A stretch of DNA of 13,459 bases. Source: an uncultured Collinsella sp. Lineage in GTDB: Bacteria > Actinomycetota > Coriobacteriia > Coriobacteriales > Coriobacteriaceae. The notes beneath the pieces are model-generated. The model saw only the letters and a program-made list of their open reading frames with translations, was not told where the DNA came from and made no database searches. Below, piece by piece: positions 8,048 through 13,459 of the stretch. Every line of letters starts with the position of its first letter. Within the stretch, counting starts at the first letter, position 1. The translations under genes were made by a program, and so were the position numbers. Location of the stretch: NCBI GenBank assembly GCA_900759565.1, contig CAAEVV010000013.1, positions 1 to 13,459 of the forward strand, in the 5' to 3' direction.

Positions 8048-8199
8048 ATATGATTTAATGCTACCCCCTACCATTCATCAAGCATCATTGAACATCATAT
8101 AACCGCAGATAAACATAGCAGTTTGTGTCTTCTGCCTCCGGTAGCTGCGCCTACGCTTTTACAAACATATTACTAACAGCTTTAGCTAAACTGCACTCA

Positions 8200-8222
8200 T
8201 TGAATTGTTGAAAACTATTCAA
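8200..8222. promoter_or_regulatory. Inverted repeat before the integrase gene
   Basis: TTGAAT (8200-8205) and ATTCAA (8217-8222) form a spaced inverted repeat that ends 18 bp before the integrase start. It could be an operator or an integrase/excisionase binding site. In the 190 bp between the attachment site and this repeat, CATCA also occurs three times (8076, 8083, 8093), a possible arm-site pattern. No clear promoter can be assigned. Confidence 0.3.
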
Positions 8223-8239
8223 AGAAACGGAGTGCAAAG

Positions 8240-9487
8240 ATGTCAGAACAGCCACTCATTAGCGGAAGAGGCACGTGTTGGAAAGACAAGAGATCACCTA
8301 ACACCTATCGCTATTATTTTTCCCTTGGGGTCAAGGACCCTAAGACAGGGCGTTACAAACGATCCCCAACTTATACGGTTCGTTGCAAGACTAAAACAGA
8401 AGCTAAGGCTGCAATGCAGGCCAAGCTGGCTGAAATCAACTCCTCTGGCACGATCACTAAAACTAAAAAGCCCACTTTGCTTGCGTCCTACTGCTGGGCC
8501 TTTCATGAAAATAGGGACACCGAGCTTGCGCCAACGAGCTATGAAAGAGAAGCGTACGATTGCAGGCATATCGAAGACCTATTCGGTGCGTTTCAGACAA
8601 TTGAGGGGCTAACTCCCGATCTAATCGAAGAAGCATATGCCGAAGCTCGTCGTACGGGAAAATACAAACCATCAGAGCTTGTGCGAATCAATGCGAAACT
8701 GCGTCAGATTCTGTCGAATGCAGTCGCAAAGAGAATAATTGACCGAAACCCCTGCGCTACCGTTCATGTTCGCAGGCCACGCAACAAAAGAGAATCACTG
8801 ACAATCGACCAAGTAGCTACCCTATGCACACATCTTCAACACATTGAGCTCACCGCCGAAGCTGTTGGTACGCTAGTACTAGTGTATACGGGTATGCGGA
8901 AAGGCGAGATGTTGGGCCTCGAATGGCGCGATTGGGACCCTGCCAATAAAACCTTGAAAATTGACAGGCAGTACACCAACGACCATGAACTGAGGGCACC
9001 CAAGTCACAAGAAAGCCAACGCAAAATCCCCGTTGGAGGAACCTTGGCCGAACGTCTTCAATCATGGTCGGCCATACAAAAAGAGCTCCTGGCCTCTCTG
9101 GGGCTGTCCCAGACTGGCAGCACCCCCATCATTAGCGATATTGCTGTCGAGCAAGGGGTCCCTACCGTCTGCCACATGAAAAACTACATCTTCAACCATT
9201 GGTTTCGCGATTTCGCAGTTAGCTGCAATCTTGGAATCTATGAGCCGAACAATTCGACTGGCGGAAAACTATATAAGGGCATCTGCCCGCATCAGCTCAG
9301 GCATTGTGTAAGCACTTTTATGCTGGCGAATGGATCGGACGTTAGAAGCGTGCAAGGTATTCTTGGCCACGCGGACCCCAATATCACGCTCAAAACGTAT
9401 ACAAGCCTCGTTCAACAATCAGAAATAAAAGCAGTTAAAGGCTACGAAGCCTTCATCAACGCCTATATACAGAGAAGCGAGAAATAG
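8240..9487 (+). CDS. int: Tyrosine recombinase (site-specific integrase)
   Basis: A 415-residue phage-type integrase that inserts and excises the element at the neighbouring tRNA-Arg site. The N-terminal region (about 8-65) resembles an arm-binding domain that contacts DNA beside the core site, the core-binding helical domain spans about 78-180, and the catalytic domain follows. All catalytic residues are visible: R220 in TGMRKGE, H351-Q-L-R354, H377 in LGHADP, and the nucleophile Y387 in KTYTSL; K255 is a candidate for the beta-hairpin lysine. The length is typical of intact ICE or phage integrases, and no frameshift is seen, so it is probably active. ACGGAG lies 7 bp before the ATG. Base composition is clearly more AT-rich than in the core genes to the left, supporting recent transfer. 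Confidence 0.95.
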   Translation: MSEQPLISGRGTCWKDKRSPNTYRYYFSLGVKDPKTGRYKRSPTYTVRCKTKTEAKAAMQAKLAEINSSGTITKTKKPTLLASYCWAFHENRDTELAPTSYEREAYDCRHIEDLFGAFQTIEGLTPDLIEEAYAEARRTGKYKPSELVRINAKLRQILSNAVAKRIIDRNPCATVHVRRPRNKRESLTIDQVATLCTHLQHIELTAEAVGTLVLVYTGMRKGEMLGLEWRDWDPANKTLKIDRQYTNDHELRAPKSQESQRKIPVGGTLAERLQSWSAIQKELLASLGLSQTGSTPIISDIAVEQGVPTVCHMKNYIFNHWFRDFAVSCNLGIYEPNNSTGGKLYKGICPHQLRHCVSTFMLANGSDVRSVQGILGHADPNITLKTYTSLVQQSEIKAVKGYEAFINAYIQRSEK

Positions 9488-9505
9488 CATGTTTTTCATT
9501 CATCG

Positions 9506-9539
9506 TTTATTTCATAATATTACGGTACTATAATACCGT
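9506..9539 (+). promoter_or_regulatory. Palindromic operator overlapping a consensus -10 box
   Basis: ACGGTA (9522-9527) and TACCGT (9534-9539) form a perfect inverted repeat around a 6-bp spacer. A perfect TATAAT occupies 9529-9534 in the middle. The -35 position at 17 bp spacing (TTTATT, 9506-9511) is poor. A repressor dimer on this palindrome would block the promoter directly. Transcription would start near 9541 and run into the small regulatory genes. Confidence 0.5.
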
Positions 9540-9604
9540 TTCCGCAGGTAGATGCTTTATTTGATTGACGTCTAATGAGTTTTAATACATGCTAAAGCTG
9601 TCAG

Positions 9605-9683
9605 ATGGCTACGCATGTAGTCATAGAAACCGGCCCCCCAAGTGCTTATGAACCTGGTACGTCTTACAAGCACAGGGAGGGCC
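9605..9683 (+). promoter_or_regulatory. Structured leader with two hairpins upstream of the small DNA-binding gene
   Basis: First hairpin: 9605-9612 with 9617-9624, eight pairs including one G-U, closing a GCAT loop. Second: GGCCC CCC (9632-9639) and GTGCTT (9642-9647) pair with AAGCAC (9668-9673), GGG (9675-9677) and GGGCC (9679-9683). No T-tract follows, so this is not an ordinary terminator. It ends just before the AAAGGA ribosome binding site of the next gene, a position suited to a translational or anti-termination switch. Confidence 0.4.
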
Positions 9684-9705
9684 CTCATTGAAAGGATAGC
9701 TCATC

Positions 9706-9951
9706 ATGGCTACTCCAAAGATTAGCACTCAGGCGTCCACACCGACTTTCCCCACTGGTGCCGCTCAGTGCGATCGGTTGCTCCGCGTTAACGATATCCG
9801 CGAACTCACTGGCTGGAGCGAAAACACCGCACGCAAGTTTATGCGAGAGTCCGGCAAGCTCATCCAGATCCATCGCTCTAATTACATGTTTGAAAGCTCG
9901 TTCTACGAGCTTTTCAAGCAGCTTGAAGGTCGTACCGCCCACCTTGATTAG
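9706..9951 (+). CDS. Small helix-turn-helix DNA-binding protein (excisionase-like)
   Basis: An 81-residue basic protein with a likely helix-turn-helix at about residues 26-50 (LLRVNDIRELTGWSENTARK), followed by a strand-rich wing region (IQIHRSNYMFESSF) and a C-terminal helix. Size, fold and position after an integrase resemble MerR-like excisionases, which bend DNA at the attachment site and favour excision. I do not recognise the exact family. AAAGGA precedes the ATG at about 9 bp. The next gene starts 9 bp after its stop, so the two are almost certainly co-transcribed from the promoter near 9530. It could instead be a transcriptional regulator of the element. Confidence 0.7.
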   Translation: MATPKISTQASTPTFPTGAAQCDRLLRVNDIRELTGWSENTARKFMRESGKLIQIHRSNYMFESSFYELFKQLEGRTAHLD

Positions 9952-9960
9952 GTGGTAAAC

Positions 9961-10347
9961 ATGAGCGAGCTTCCGTCGATTTCCGACATATTTAGCGATG
10001 ATGCTACTGAGCAACGAGAGATTACGGGAAAAATGGATAAGGCTATTTTTATTTCAGTGCCCGAGTGGGCGTGCTGCGTCACCACCGTTGCCGCCGAGCG
10101 TCTCATCCTCGGCCTTGTATGGAAGTTTGGAAAACCTTCCAAAAACAAACGGCCCATGGGCTTCTGCGCTAAAAGCAAATGGATTGAGGATCACTACCGC
10201 CTGAGTAAGAACACTATATCCCGGGCCTATACCTCTCTGAAGGATAAGGGGTATATTCAAAAAGTTGGTGATGGCAGCTGGATGCTTAATTACGCCGCAA
10301 TCTACCGCGCCGCGATTGAAAACGCTTGGGAGCCTCCGAAACTTTAA
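9961..10347 (+). CDS. Winged-helix DNA-binding protein of the mobile element
   Basis: A 128-residue protein whose centre and C-terminal half look like a winged helix-turn-helix. Helices cover about residues 35-46, and KSKWIEDHYRLSKNTISRAY leads into SLKDKGYIQKVGDGSWML, a recognition helix followed by a beta wing. This pattern occurs in phage replication organisers, plasmid initiators and GntR/MarR-like regulators; I cannot tell which applies. The ATG at 9961 was chosen because AGGTGG lies 5 bp upstream, overlapping the previous stop. A GTG at 9952 overlaps that site and is less likely. It forms a two-gene operon with the preceding small protein. Possible roles are initiation of element replication or control of excision. 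Confidence 0.65.
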   Translation: MSELPSISDIFSDDATEQREITGKMDKAIFISVPEWACCVTTVAAERLILGLVWKFGKPSKNKRPMGFCAKSKWIEDHYRLSKNTISRAYTSLKDKGYIQKVGDGSWMLNYAAIYRAAIENAWEPPKL

Positions 10348-10355
10348 GCCCACAA

Positions 10356-10383
10356 ACCGACTATCGAGGTCGTGAGAGTCGGT
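10356..10383. repeat. Hairpin just after the winged-helix gene
   Basis: ACCGACT (10356-10362) pairs with AGTCGGT (10377-10383) across a 14-base loop, beginning 8 bp after the stop codon. No T-rich tail follows, so it would be at best a weak terminator or an mRNA-end structure. Confidence 0.35.
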
Positions 10384-10388
10384 CACCG

Positions 10389-10676
10389 TCAGGATGCCCA
10401 CAAGAACATGCCGCGGATGTAAAATGAAGCAGGGTCGAACCGAAACAGTTCCCGGACAATTGGCGTCCGGCCAGACACTTCGATTCGACCCTTTCTCATG
10501 CCTGTATCTAAAATACTCCCACAATCATTCTCGACATCTTTAACGCCCTCACCTCCTGCCACCAACACGCCGTAGACGCTATTTACAACGAATCGATATG
10601 GCCGCCCGTTCTTTAAGGCACGTGTTACCATGAAAACGTGCGGTGTTTCTCCAACCGAAAACCTACGTGAACGCAT
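10389..10676 (-). CDS. Possible small hypothetical protein on the minus strand
   Basis: A 95-codon frame starting at an ATG (10676) with a weak AAAAGG motif about 12 bp before it. I do not recognise the product. The middle (RPYRFVVNSVYGVLVAGGEG) looks protein-like, with alternating hydrophobic and charged positions and no low-complexity bias. Against it, the 3' third runs through the large imperfect palindrome at 10431-10492, and no membrane segment or motif is visible. It fills most of a 451-bp stretch (10348-10798) that otherwise holds only hairpins. If it is not a gene, that stretch is non-coding regulatory or origin DNA. Confidence 0.3.
   Translation of the reverse strand: MRSRRFSVGETPHVFMVTRALKNGRPYRFVVNSVYGVLVAGGEGVKDVENDCGSILDTGMRKGRIEVSGRTPIVRELFRFDPASFYIRGMFLWAS
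10431..10492. repeat. Large two-tier imperfect palindrome
   Basis: The outer arms AGGGTCGAA (10431-10439) and TTCGACCCT (10484-10492) are perfectly complementary, followed inward by a C/A mismatch and CGAA/TTCG. After an internal loop of 7 and 8 bases there is an inner stem CCGGAC (10452-10457) / GTCCGG (10465-10470) around AATTGGC. TTCTC follows on the + strand, too weak for a confident terminator. Candidate roles are a replication or transfer origin hairpin, a recombination site or a structured RNA. Confidence 0.5.
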
Positions 10677-10756
10677 GACTTGAGACGCCTTTTAGAACTC
10701 ACCGATCGCAGGGCGAACACAAATCAACAGCGGCCGTGCATTGTTCCCAGCCGTTT

Positions 10757-10775
10757 GGCATGGCGGAGCCATGCC
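10757..10775. repeat. Perfect 8-bp hairpin before the coiled-coil gene
   Basis: GGCATGGC (10757-10764) and GCCATGCC (10768-10775) with a GGA loop, 10 bp before the ribosome binding site of the next gene. It could be an operator or a leader hairpin; there is no T-tract. Confidence 0.4.
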
Positions 10776-10798
10776 GTTGTTGATTGGAGTGCCACACC

Positions 10799-11365
10799 AT
10801 GGCAGACGAGAGAAAAATCAGGGAGATCTACGGCGTGAAGAGCGTCCTAGATGAGGCCGCCGAGCGGATCGAGGCGACGTGGCGGGAGAAGTTGCTGCGC
10901 GAGACTGCCGACCTCAGGAGCGAGAACGCGCTGCTCAGGGTCCAGCTCGACGAATTCAACCGCAAGCTCGGCGAGGCGAGAGACCGGAACGAAAGACTTG
11001 AGGCCGACTGCAATGAGAGGGTCGCTTTCATCGAGGAGAAGTTCGAGCTCGATACCGCGAGCCTCGAGCTCGAGAACAACGAGCTCCACGCCGCGAGCGT
11101 CAGATATCTCACCGATGCCAGGGAGCTCGACAGGCAGGTCGTCCAGCTCCAAGCTGAGGCTGAGGCCATGGTCGATGAGATCGAGCGGCTGCGCGGCGAG
11201 CGTGACGCCGCACTGAAAGCCCAGGCCGAGCTGAGCGATGCGCTCCTGGCCCAGCGCGACCTGATGGCCGAGCTCGCCGCCCTCAAGGACCGACTTGCCG
11301 CCTCCGAGCAGCGGGCGGCCGTGGCCGAGGCCAAGGTCGAGGTCATGACCCAGAGGGGCGAGTAG
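10799..11365 (+). CDS. Coiled-coil protein of unknown function
   Basis: A 188-residue protein, very rich in Glu, Ala, Leu and Arg, that forms an almost uninterrupted coiled coil from about residue 18 to the end; heptad-like spacing of Leu/Ile/Val is evident, for example in LRSENALLRVQLDEFNRKLG. There is no signal peptide, membrane segment or catalytic motif. The short non-coil N-terminus (MADERKIREIYGVKS) might be a binding tail. I do not recognise a family; SMC-like fragments, phage scaffold proteins and small coiled-coil partners of toxins have this look. GGAG lies 9 bp before the ATG at 10799; a TTG at 10784 precedes that site and is unlikely. Its composition is GC-rich again, unlike the integrase section. 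It converges with the metallophosphoesterase genes across the hairpin at 11384-11424. Confidence 0.75.
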   Translation: MADERKIREIYGVKSVLDEAAERIEATWREKLLRETADLRSENALLRVQLDEFNRKLGEARDRNERLEADCNERVAFIEEKFELDTASLELENNELHAASVRYLTDARELDRQVVQLQAEAEAMVDEIERLRGERDAALKAQAELSDALLAQRDLMAELAALKDRLAASEQRAAVAEAKVEVMTQRGE

Positions 11366-11383
11366 GCCGCAGAGCATCTAATT

Positions 11384-11424
11384 TTCTAGAAACCCTCTAG
11401 AGCATTTCTAGAGGGTTTCTAGAA
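11384..11424. repeat. 18-bp perfect hairpin with four phased TCTAGA sites between convergent genes
   Basis: The arms 11384-11401 and 11407-11424 are exact reverse complements around the loop GCATT. TCTAGA occurs at 11385, 11396, 11407 and 11418, exactly 11 bp apart. The right arm contains the TAG stop of the minus-strand phosphoesterase gene. The position between convergent genes suggests a bidirectional terminator, but neither strand has a T-tract after the stem. The equal spacing could alternatively present sites on one face of the helix for a protein. Confidence 0.7.
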
Positions 11425-12141
11425 CTGAAGACCGGGCGCAGTACTTTCGATCGAAACGATATCTTTGTAGATGAGGCGATGCTTGGCGTCGCACCATTTG
11501 TCGCCGTGGTAATGCCCGAAGAGCCAGACGCGATAGCCGAGCCGCCCGTCGAGCTCGCCAAGGAATCGTTGCAGCCGGTCGCCTCGATACTCGCGTCCAC
11601 GCTCGCGGCACAGCTTCTCTGCCAGGGCAGCAGGAGCCTCGTGAGTCACAACGCAATCGACTCTCCAGCTCACGCGGTCGAGCGAGGCGCGGCAGTGCTC
11701 CATCTCCTCCTCGCTCGGCATCTCCTCGGGCCACCAGCTCCTCCCCTCCCTGCGATACTGTCTGTCGTTGCTCGCGGCACCGCCCATGGCAAGGACTGTG
11801 AGCCCGTCGATGTCGAACACCTCTCCGCGCATCAGGTGCAGCACGTGCGGTCGCGCCTCATGGACGAGTCCGCCGTTCCACTCCAGCACCGGCAGCCCAG
11901 CCAGGGCGTGGTGGTTCTCATGGTTGCCGTCTACGAAACACGTGGTCCAGGGCTTCGACTCGAACCAGTCGAGCCAATACCTCTCAGTATTCGAGCCGTC
12001 CCAGACAAAGCCGAAGTCGCCGGCCACAATCACCGCGTCATCGCGCGTCAGCGTGCGGCCCAGTGGCCAAGACTTGAAGGCGAACCTGCTGGACCCGTAC
12101 TCGGCCCTGCCGTGCACGTCGCCCGTCACATAGACCGTCAT
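11419..12141 (-). CDS. Calcineurin-like metallophosphoesterase (paralogue 3)
   Basis: A 240-residue cytoplasmic protein of the calcineurin-like superfamily, enzymes with two metal ions that hydrolyse phosphomonoesters or phosphodiesters. The full metal-binding set is present: D8-V-H10 in GDVHG, D42 in GDFG, N73-H74 in GNHE, H167 in VVTHE, and H210-Y-H212 in GHYH. The substrate cannot be told from sequence. The start at 12141 was chosen because MTVYVTGD matches the neighbouring paralogue and overlaps its stop (TGATG); an ATG at 12156 would add MGCVL. It is the last gene of a three-gene minus-strand run and ends inside the hairpin at 11384-11424. The sequence around its start is a 25-bp exact repeat of that of the next gene, so duplication or gene conversion is likely. 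Confidence 0.9.
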   Translation of the reverse strand: MTVYVTGDVHGRAEYGSSRFAFKSWPLGRTLTRDDAVIVAGDFGFVWDGSNTERYWLDWFESKPWTTCFVDGNHENHHALAGLPVLEWNGGLVHEARPHVLHLMRGEVFDIDGLTVLAMGGAASNDRQYRREGRSWWPEEMPSEEEMEHCRASLDRVSWRVDCVVTHEAPAALAEKLCRERGREYRGDRLQRFLGELDGRLGYRVWLFGHYHGDKWCDAKHRLIYKDIVSIESTAPGLQF

Positions 12142-12866
12142 CAGTACGCACCCCACGGCAGGAGTTTGTCCCCGAGCCCCACGATCCGGTCATACAGCAC
12201 CGTGTGCCGTTCGTCCGGATTGCCGTCTCGGTGAAAATGTCCGTAATACCAGCGCTTGTAGTCCAGGCGGTCCTCGAGCTCGTCGAGGAATCCGGCCAGC
12301 CGGTCCACATCAGGGCGTTCCCAGCCTGGGTCCGGGTAGAGCGTCGGCGAGAGCATGCGCGTGGCGCAGGTATGGGTGATGACGCAGTCGACCTTCCAGC
12401 CGACCTCGTCGAGCCTTGCCCGCGCGGTATCGAAATCGCGCTCGTCCGGGAGCTCCTGAGGCCACCAGCTGGAATACGGCACGCGGTATTCCCTGTCCAC
12501 GCTCGTGGCGCCGCCCATGGTGAAGATTGTCGAGCCGTCGAGCTCGAAGACCTCGCCGCGCGTCAGGCGCCGAATGGGCGAGGTGTCCGACAGGCGCTGC
12601 GTCAGCCCGCCGTGCCACGGCTCCATGGGGCGCTCCGCCCAATGGTCGAAGCGCTCGTGGTTGCCGTCGACGAACAGTACCGTGTAGGGGCGCGACTCCA
12701 GCCAGGCGATGTCGGCGCATTCCTCGGCAGAAAAGTCCCACGGAAAGCCAAAGTCACCGGCAACGATGAGATAGTCGTCGCCGGTAAGGCTATCGCCGAG
12801 CTCCCAGTCGCGGAGCTTTTGCATGTCGAGCCCACTGTGGATGTCGCCCGTCACATAGACCGTCAT
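12141..12866 (-). CDS. Calcineurin-like metallophosphoesterase (paralogue 2)
   Basis: A 241-residue protein clearly homologous along its length to the gene that follows it on the minus strand. The metal ligands are all visible: D8-I-H10, D38 in GDFG, N69-H70 in GNHE, H165 in VITHT, and H210-F-H212 in GHFH. Shared features of the pair include MTVYVTGD at the start, a MGG motif near residue 118 and an SWWP(Q/E)E motif near 133-138, which suggest similar substrates. Between the last two metal motifs the pair differs most (residues 167-200), a likely place for different specificity. The start at 12866 overlaps the stop of the upstream gene (ATGA) and follows a GAGGGAAGAGG-like ribosome binding site, so translation is probably coupled. 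No secretion signal is seen. Confidence 0.9.
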   Translation of the reverse strand: MTVYVTGDIHSGLDMQKLRDWELGDSLTGDDYLIVAGDFGFPWDFSAEECADIAWLESRPYTVLFVDGNHERFDHWAERPMEPWHGGLTQRLSDTSPIRRLTRGEVFELDGSTIFTMGGATSVDREYRVPYSSWWPQELPDERDFDTARARLDEVGWKVDCVITHTCATRMLSPTLYPDPGWERPDVDRLAGFLDELEDRLDYKRWYYGHFHRDGNPDERHTVLYDRIVGLGDKLLPWGAY

Positions 12867-13459
12867 CGGATCGCCTCTTCCCTCTTGTACGCCGCCAGCT
12901 CGCGCTCGACCTGCCTGTCGCCGGTCTCGTTGACCCACCAGGGCCATTTCACCCGGCCGCACGGCTCGTCGACTCCGGCGAACCATTCCCTCAGCTCGTC
13001 GAGGCTCACTGGGGAATACCCGTTGGCATCGCAACCGACGTCGTAGCGCAGAAGGCCCTGCTTGCGGTTGAACCCGTTGTACGCGCCGCCGCTGCTGTGG
13101 ATGTGCCCGTGGAGGTGCCACGACCCATGGTTCATGCCCTGCCAGTCGGCCATGGGGTAATGGCTCAGGACGATCTTCTGCCCGTCGATCTTGAGCACGC
13201 AGATCGGCGGCTCCACGGTGAAGGCGCCCGCGACCGCCGGCTGGGTCCAGTCCTTGTCGTGGTTTCCCGGGACGAGGTGGATGCGCCTGCAGGCGATCCG
13301 CTTGCGCAGCCCGTAGGCGTCCTGGGCGGTCATCTTGAATGAGAAATCCCCCAGGATGTAGAGCTCGTCGTCCACGGCAACCCTGCCGTTGATGTTGTCG
13401 ACGATGGCGTCGTTCATCTGCCAAATCGTCTCCCACGGGCGGTCGGTGAACTTCAGCAC
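12863..13459 (-). CDS. Metallophosphoesterase of a different subfamily, 5' end outside the window
   Basis: A 198-residue partial protein, first in the minus-strand run. The visible part has GDF (37-39), GNHD (65-68), SHYP (99-102) and GHIH (118-121), the second to last metal-binding blocks of the calcineurin-like fold. The expected first block (D-x-H, often DTHFGH) is missing, because the gene continues past the window end. The GTG at 13459 is therefore probably not the true start: LKFT-x-RPW typically lies about ten residues after that first block in this subfamily, which resembles phage-type and YfcE-like enzymes. It is not closely similar to the two downstream paralogues. A C-terminal charged helix (ERELAAYKREEAIR) ends in the ATGA overlap with the next gene. 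Confidence 0.85.
   Translation of the reverse strand: MLKFTDRPWETIWQMNDAIVDNINGRVAVDDELYILGDFSFKMTAQDAYGLRKRIACRRIHLVPGNHDKDWTQPAVAGAFTVEPPICVLKIDGQKIVLSHYPMADWQGMNHGSWHLHGHIHSSGGAYNGFNRKQGLLRYDVGCDANGYSPVSLDELREWFAGVDEPCGRVKWPWWVNETGDRQVERELAAYKREEAIR

Noticed and set aside
7701..8074. Minus-strand ORFs crossing the tRNA region (for example one containing STVRIRPGAP)
   Set aside because: The peptide is the translation of a tRNA 3' end and terminator hairpins; such frames are common artefacts around tRNA genes.
8205..8612. A 135-codon ORF overlapping the integrase start in another frame
   Set aside because: It is a shadow of the integrase gene, which has full catalytic motifs and a ribosome binding site.
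10424..10543. A 39-codon + strand ORF through the large palindrome
   Set aside because: No good ribosome binding site, and it competes with the palindrome and the longer minus-strand frame; no support beyond an open frame.
11479..13046. Long + strand ORFs opposite the metallophosphoesterases
   Set aside because: They are antisense to genes with complete metal-binding motifs and have no recognisable domain.
1..13459. CRISPR array, rRNA, insertion-sequence transposase, relaxase or phage structural genes
   Set aside because: No regularly spaced direct repeats of CRISPR type, no rRNA-like sequence and no transposase, relaxase or capsid motifs were seen on either strand.

Overview
The window looks like a chromosomal segment of a high-GC Gram-positive bacterium of the class Coriobacteriia. 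Collinsella or a close relative is my best guess from gene order and codon use, but I cannot confirm the genus. It has two parts. Bases 1 to about 7800 are core chromosome. Bases from about 8047 to the end are an integrated mobile element whose far end lies outside the window.

The core part carries the actinobacterial cell-wall signalling cluster, all on the + strand: an FHA protein (4-504), a membrane-anchored FHA protein of FhaB type (511-927), a PP2C phosphatase of PstP type (924-2723), a single gene encoding a SEDS glycosyltransferase fused to a class B penicillin-binding protein (2740-5610), and a PknB-type Ser/Thr kinase with four PASTA domains (5743-7704). In the familiar actinobacterial order (fhaA-fhaB-pstP-rodA-pbpA-pknA-pknB), rodA and pbpA are separate and pknA is present. 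Here the first two are one polypeptide and no pknA is seen. The likely logic is that PASTA domains sense peptidoglycan fragments, the kinase phosphorylates cytoplasmic targets, FHA proteins read phosphothreonine, PP2C reverses the signal, and the SEDS-PBP protein makes septal or elongation wall. A strong terminator (7755-7796) ends the cluster.

Between 7834 and 8047 lies a dense patch of tRNA-derived sequence on the - strand. It holds the 3' half of a tRNA-Arg(CCT), a second copy of the last 23 bp of that tRNA end, an inverted 26-bp copy, and two hairpin terminators. The tRNA-Arg half stops exactly at the anticodon loop, where AT-richer DNA with a tyrosine integrase gene begins, so I read it as the left attachment site of the element.

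The element contains, from left to right: the integrase (8240-9487); a palindromic promoter/leader region (9520-9705); a small excisionase-like helix-turn-helix protein (9706-9951); a winged-helix protein (9961-10347); a 450-bp region rich in inverted repeats that may hold a minus-strand ORF; a coiled-coil protein of unknown function (10799-11365); an unusual 41-bp perfect hairpin made of four equally spaced TCTAGA sites; and three overlapping minus-strand calcineurin-like metallophosphoesterase genes, the last running off the window. No relaxase, conjugation, phage structural or known defence genes are visible, and no second attachment site is present, so the element's class and the role of its phosphoesterase cargo are open.
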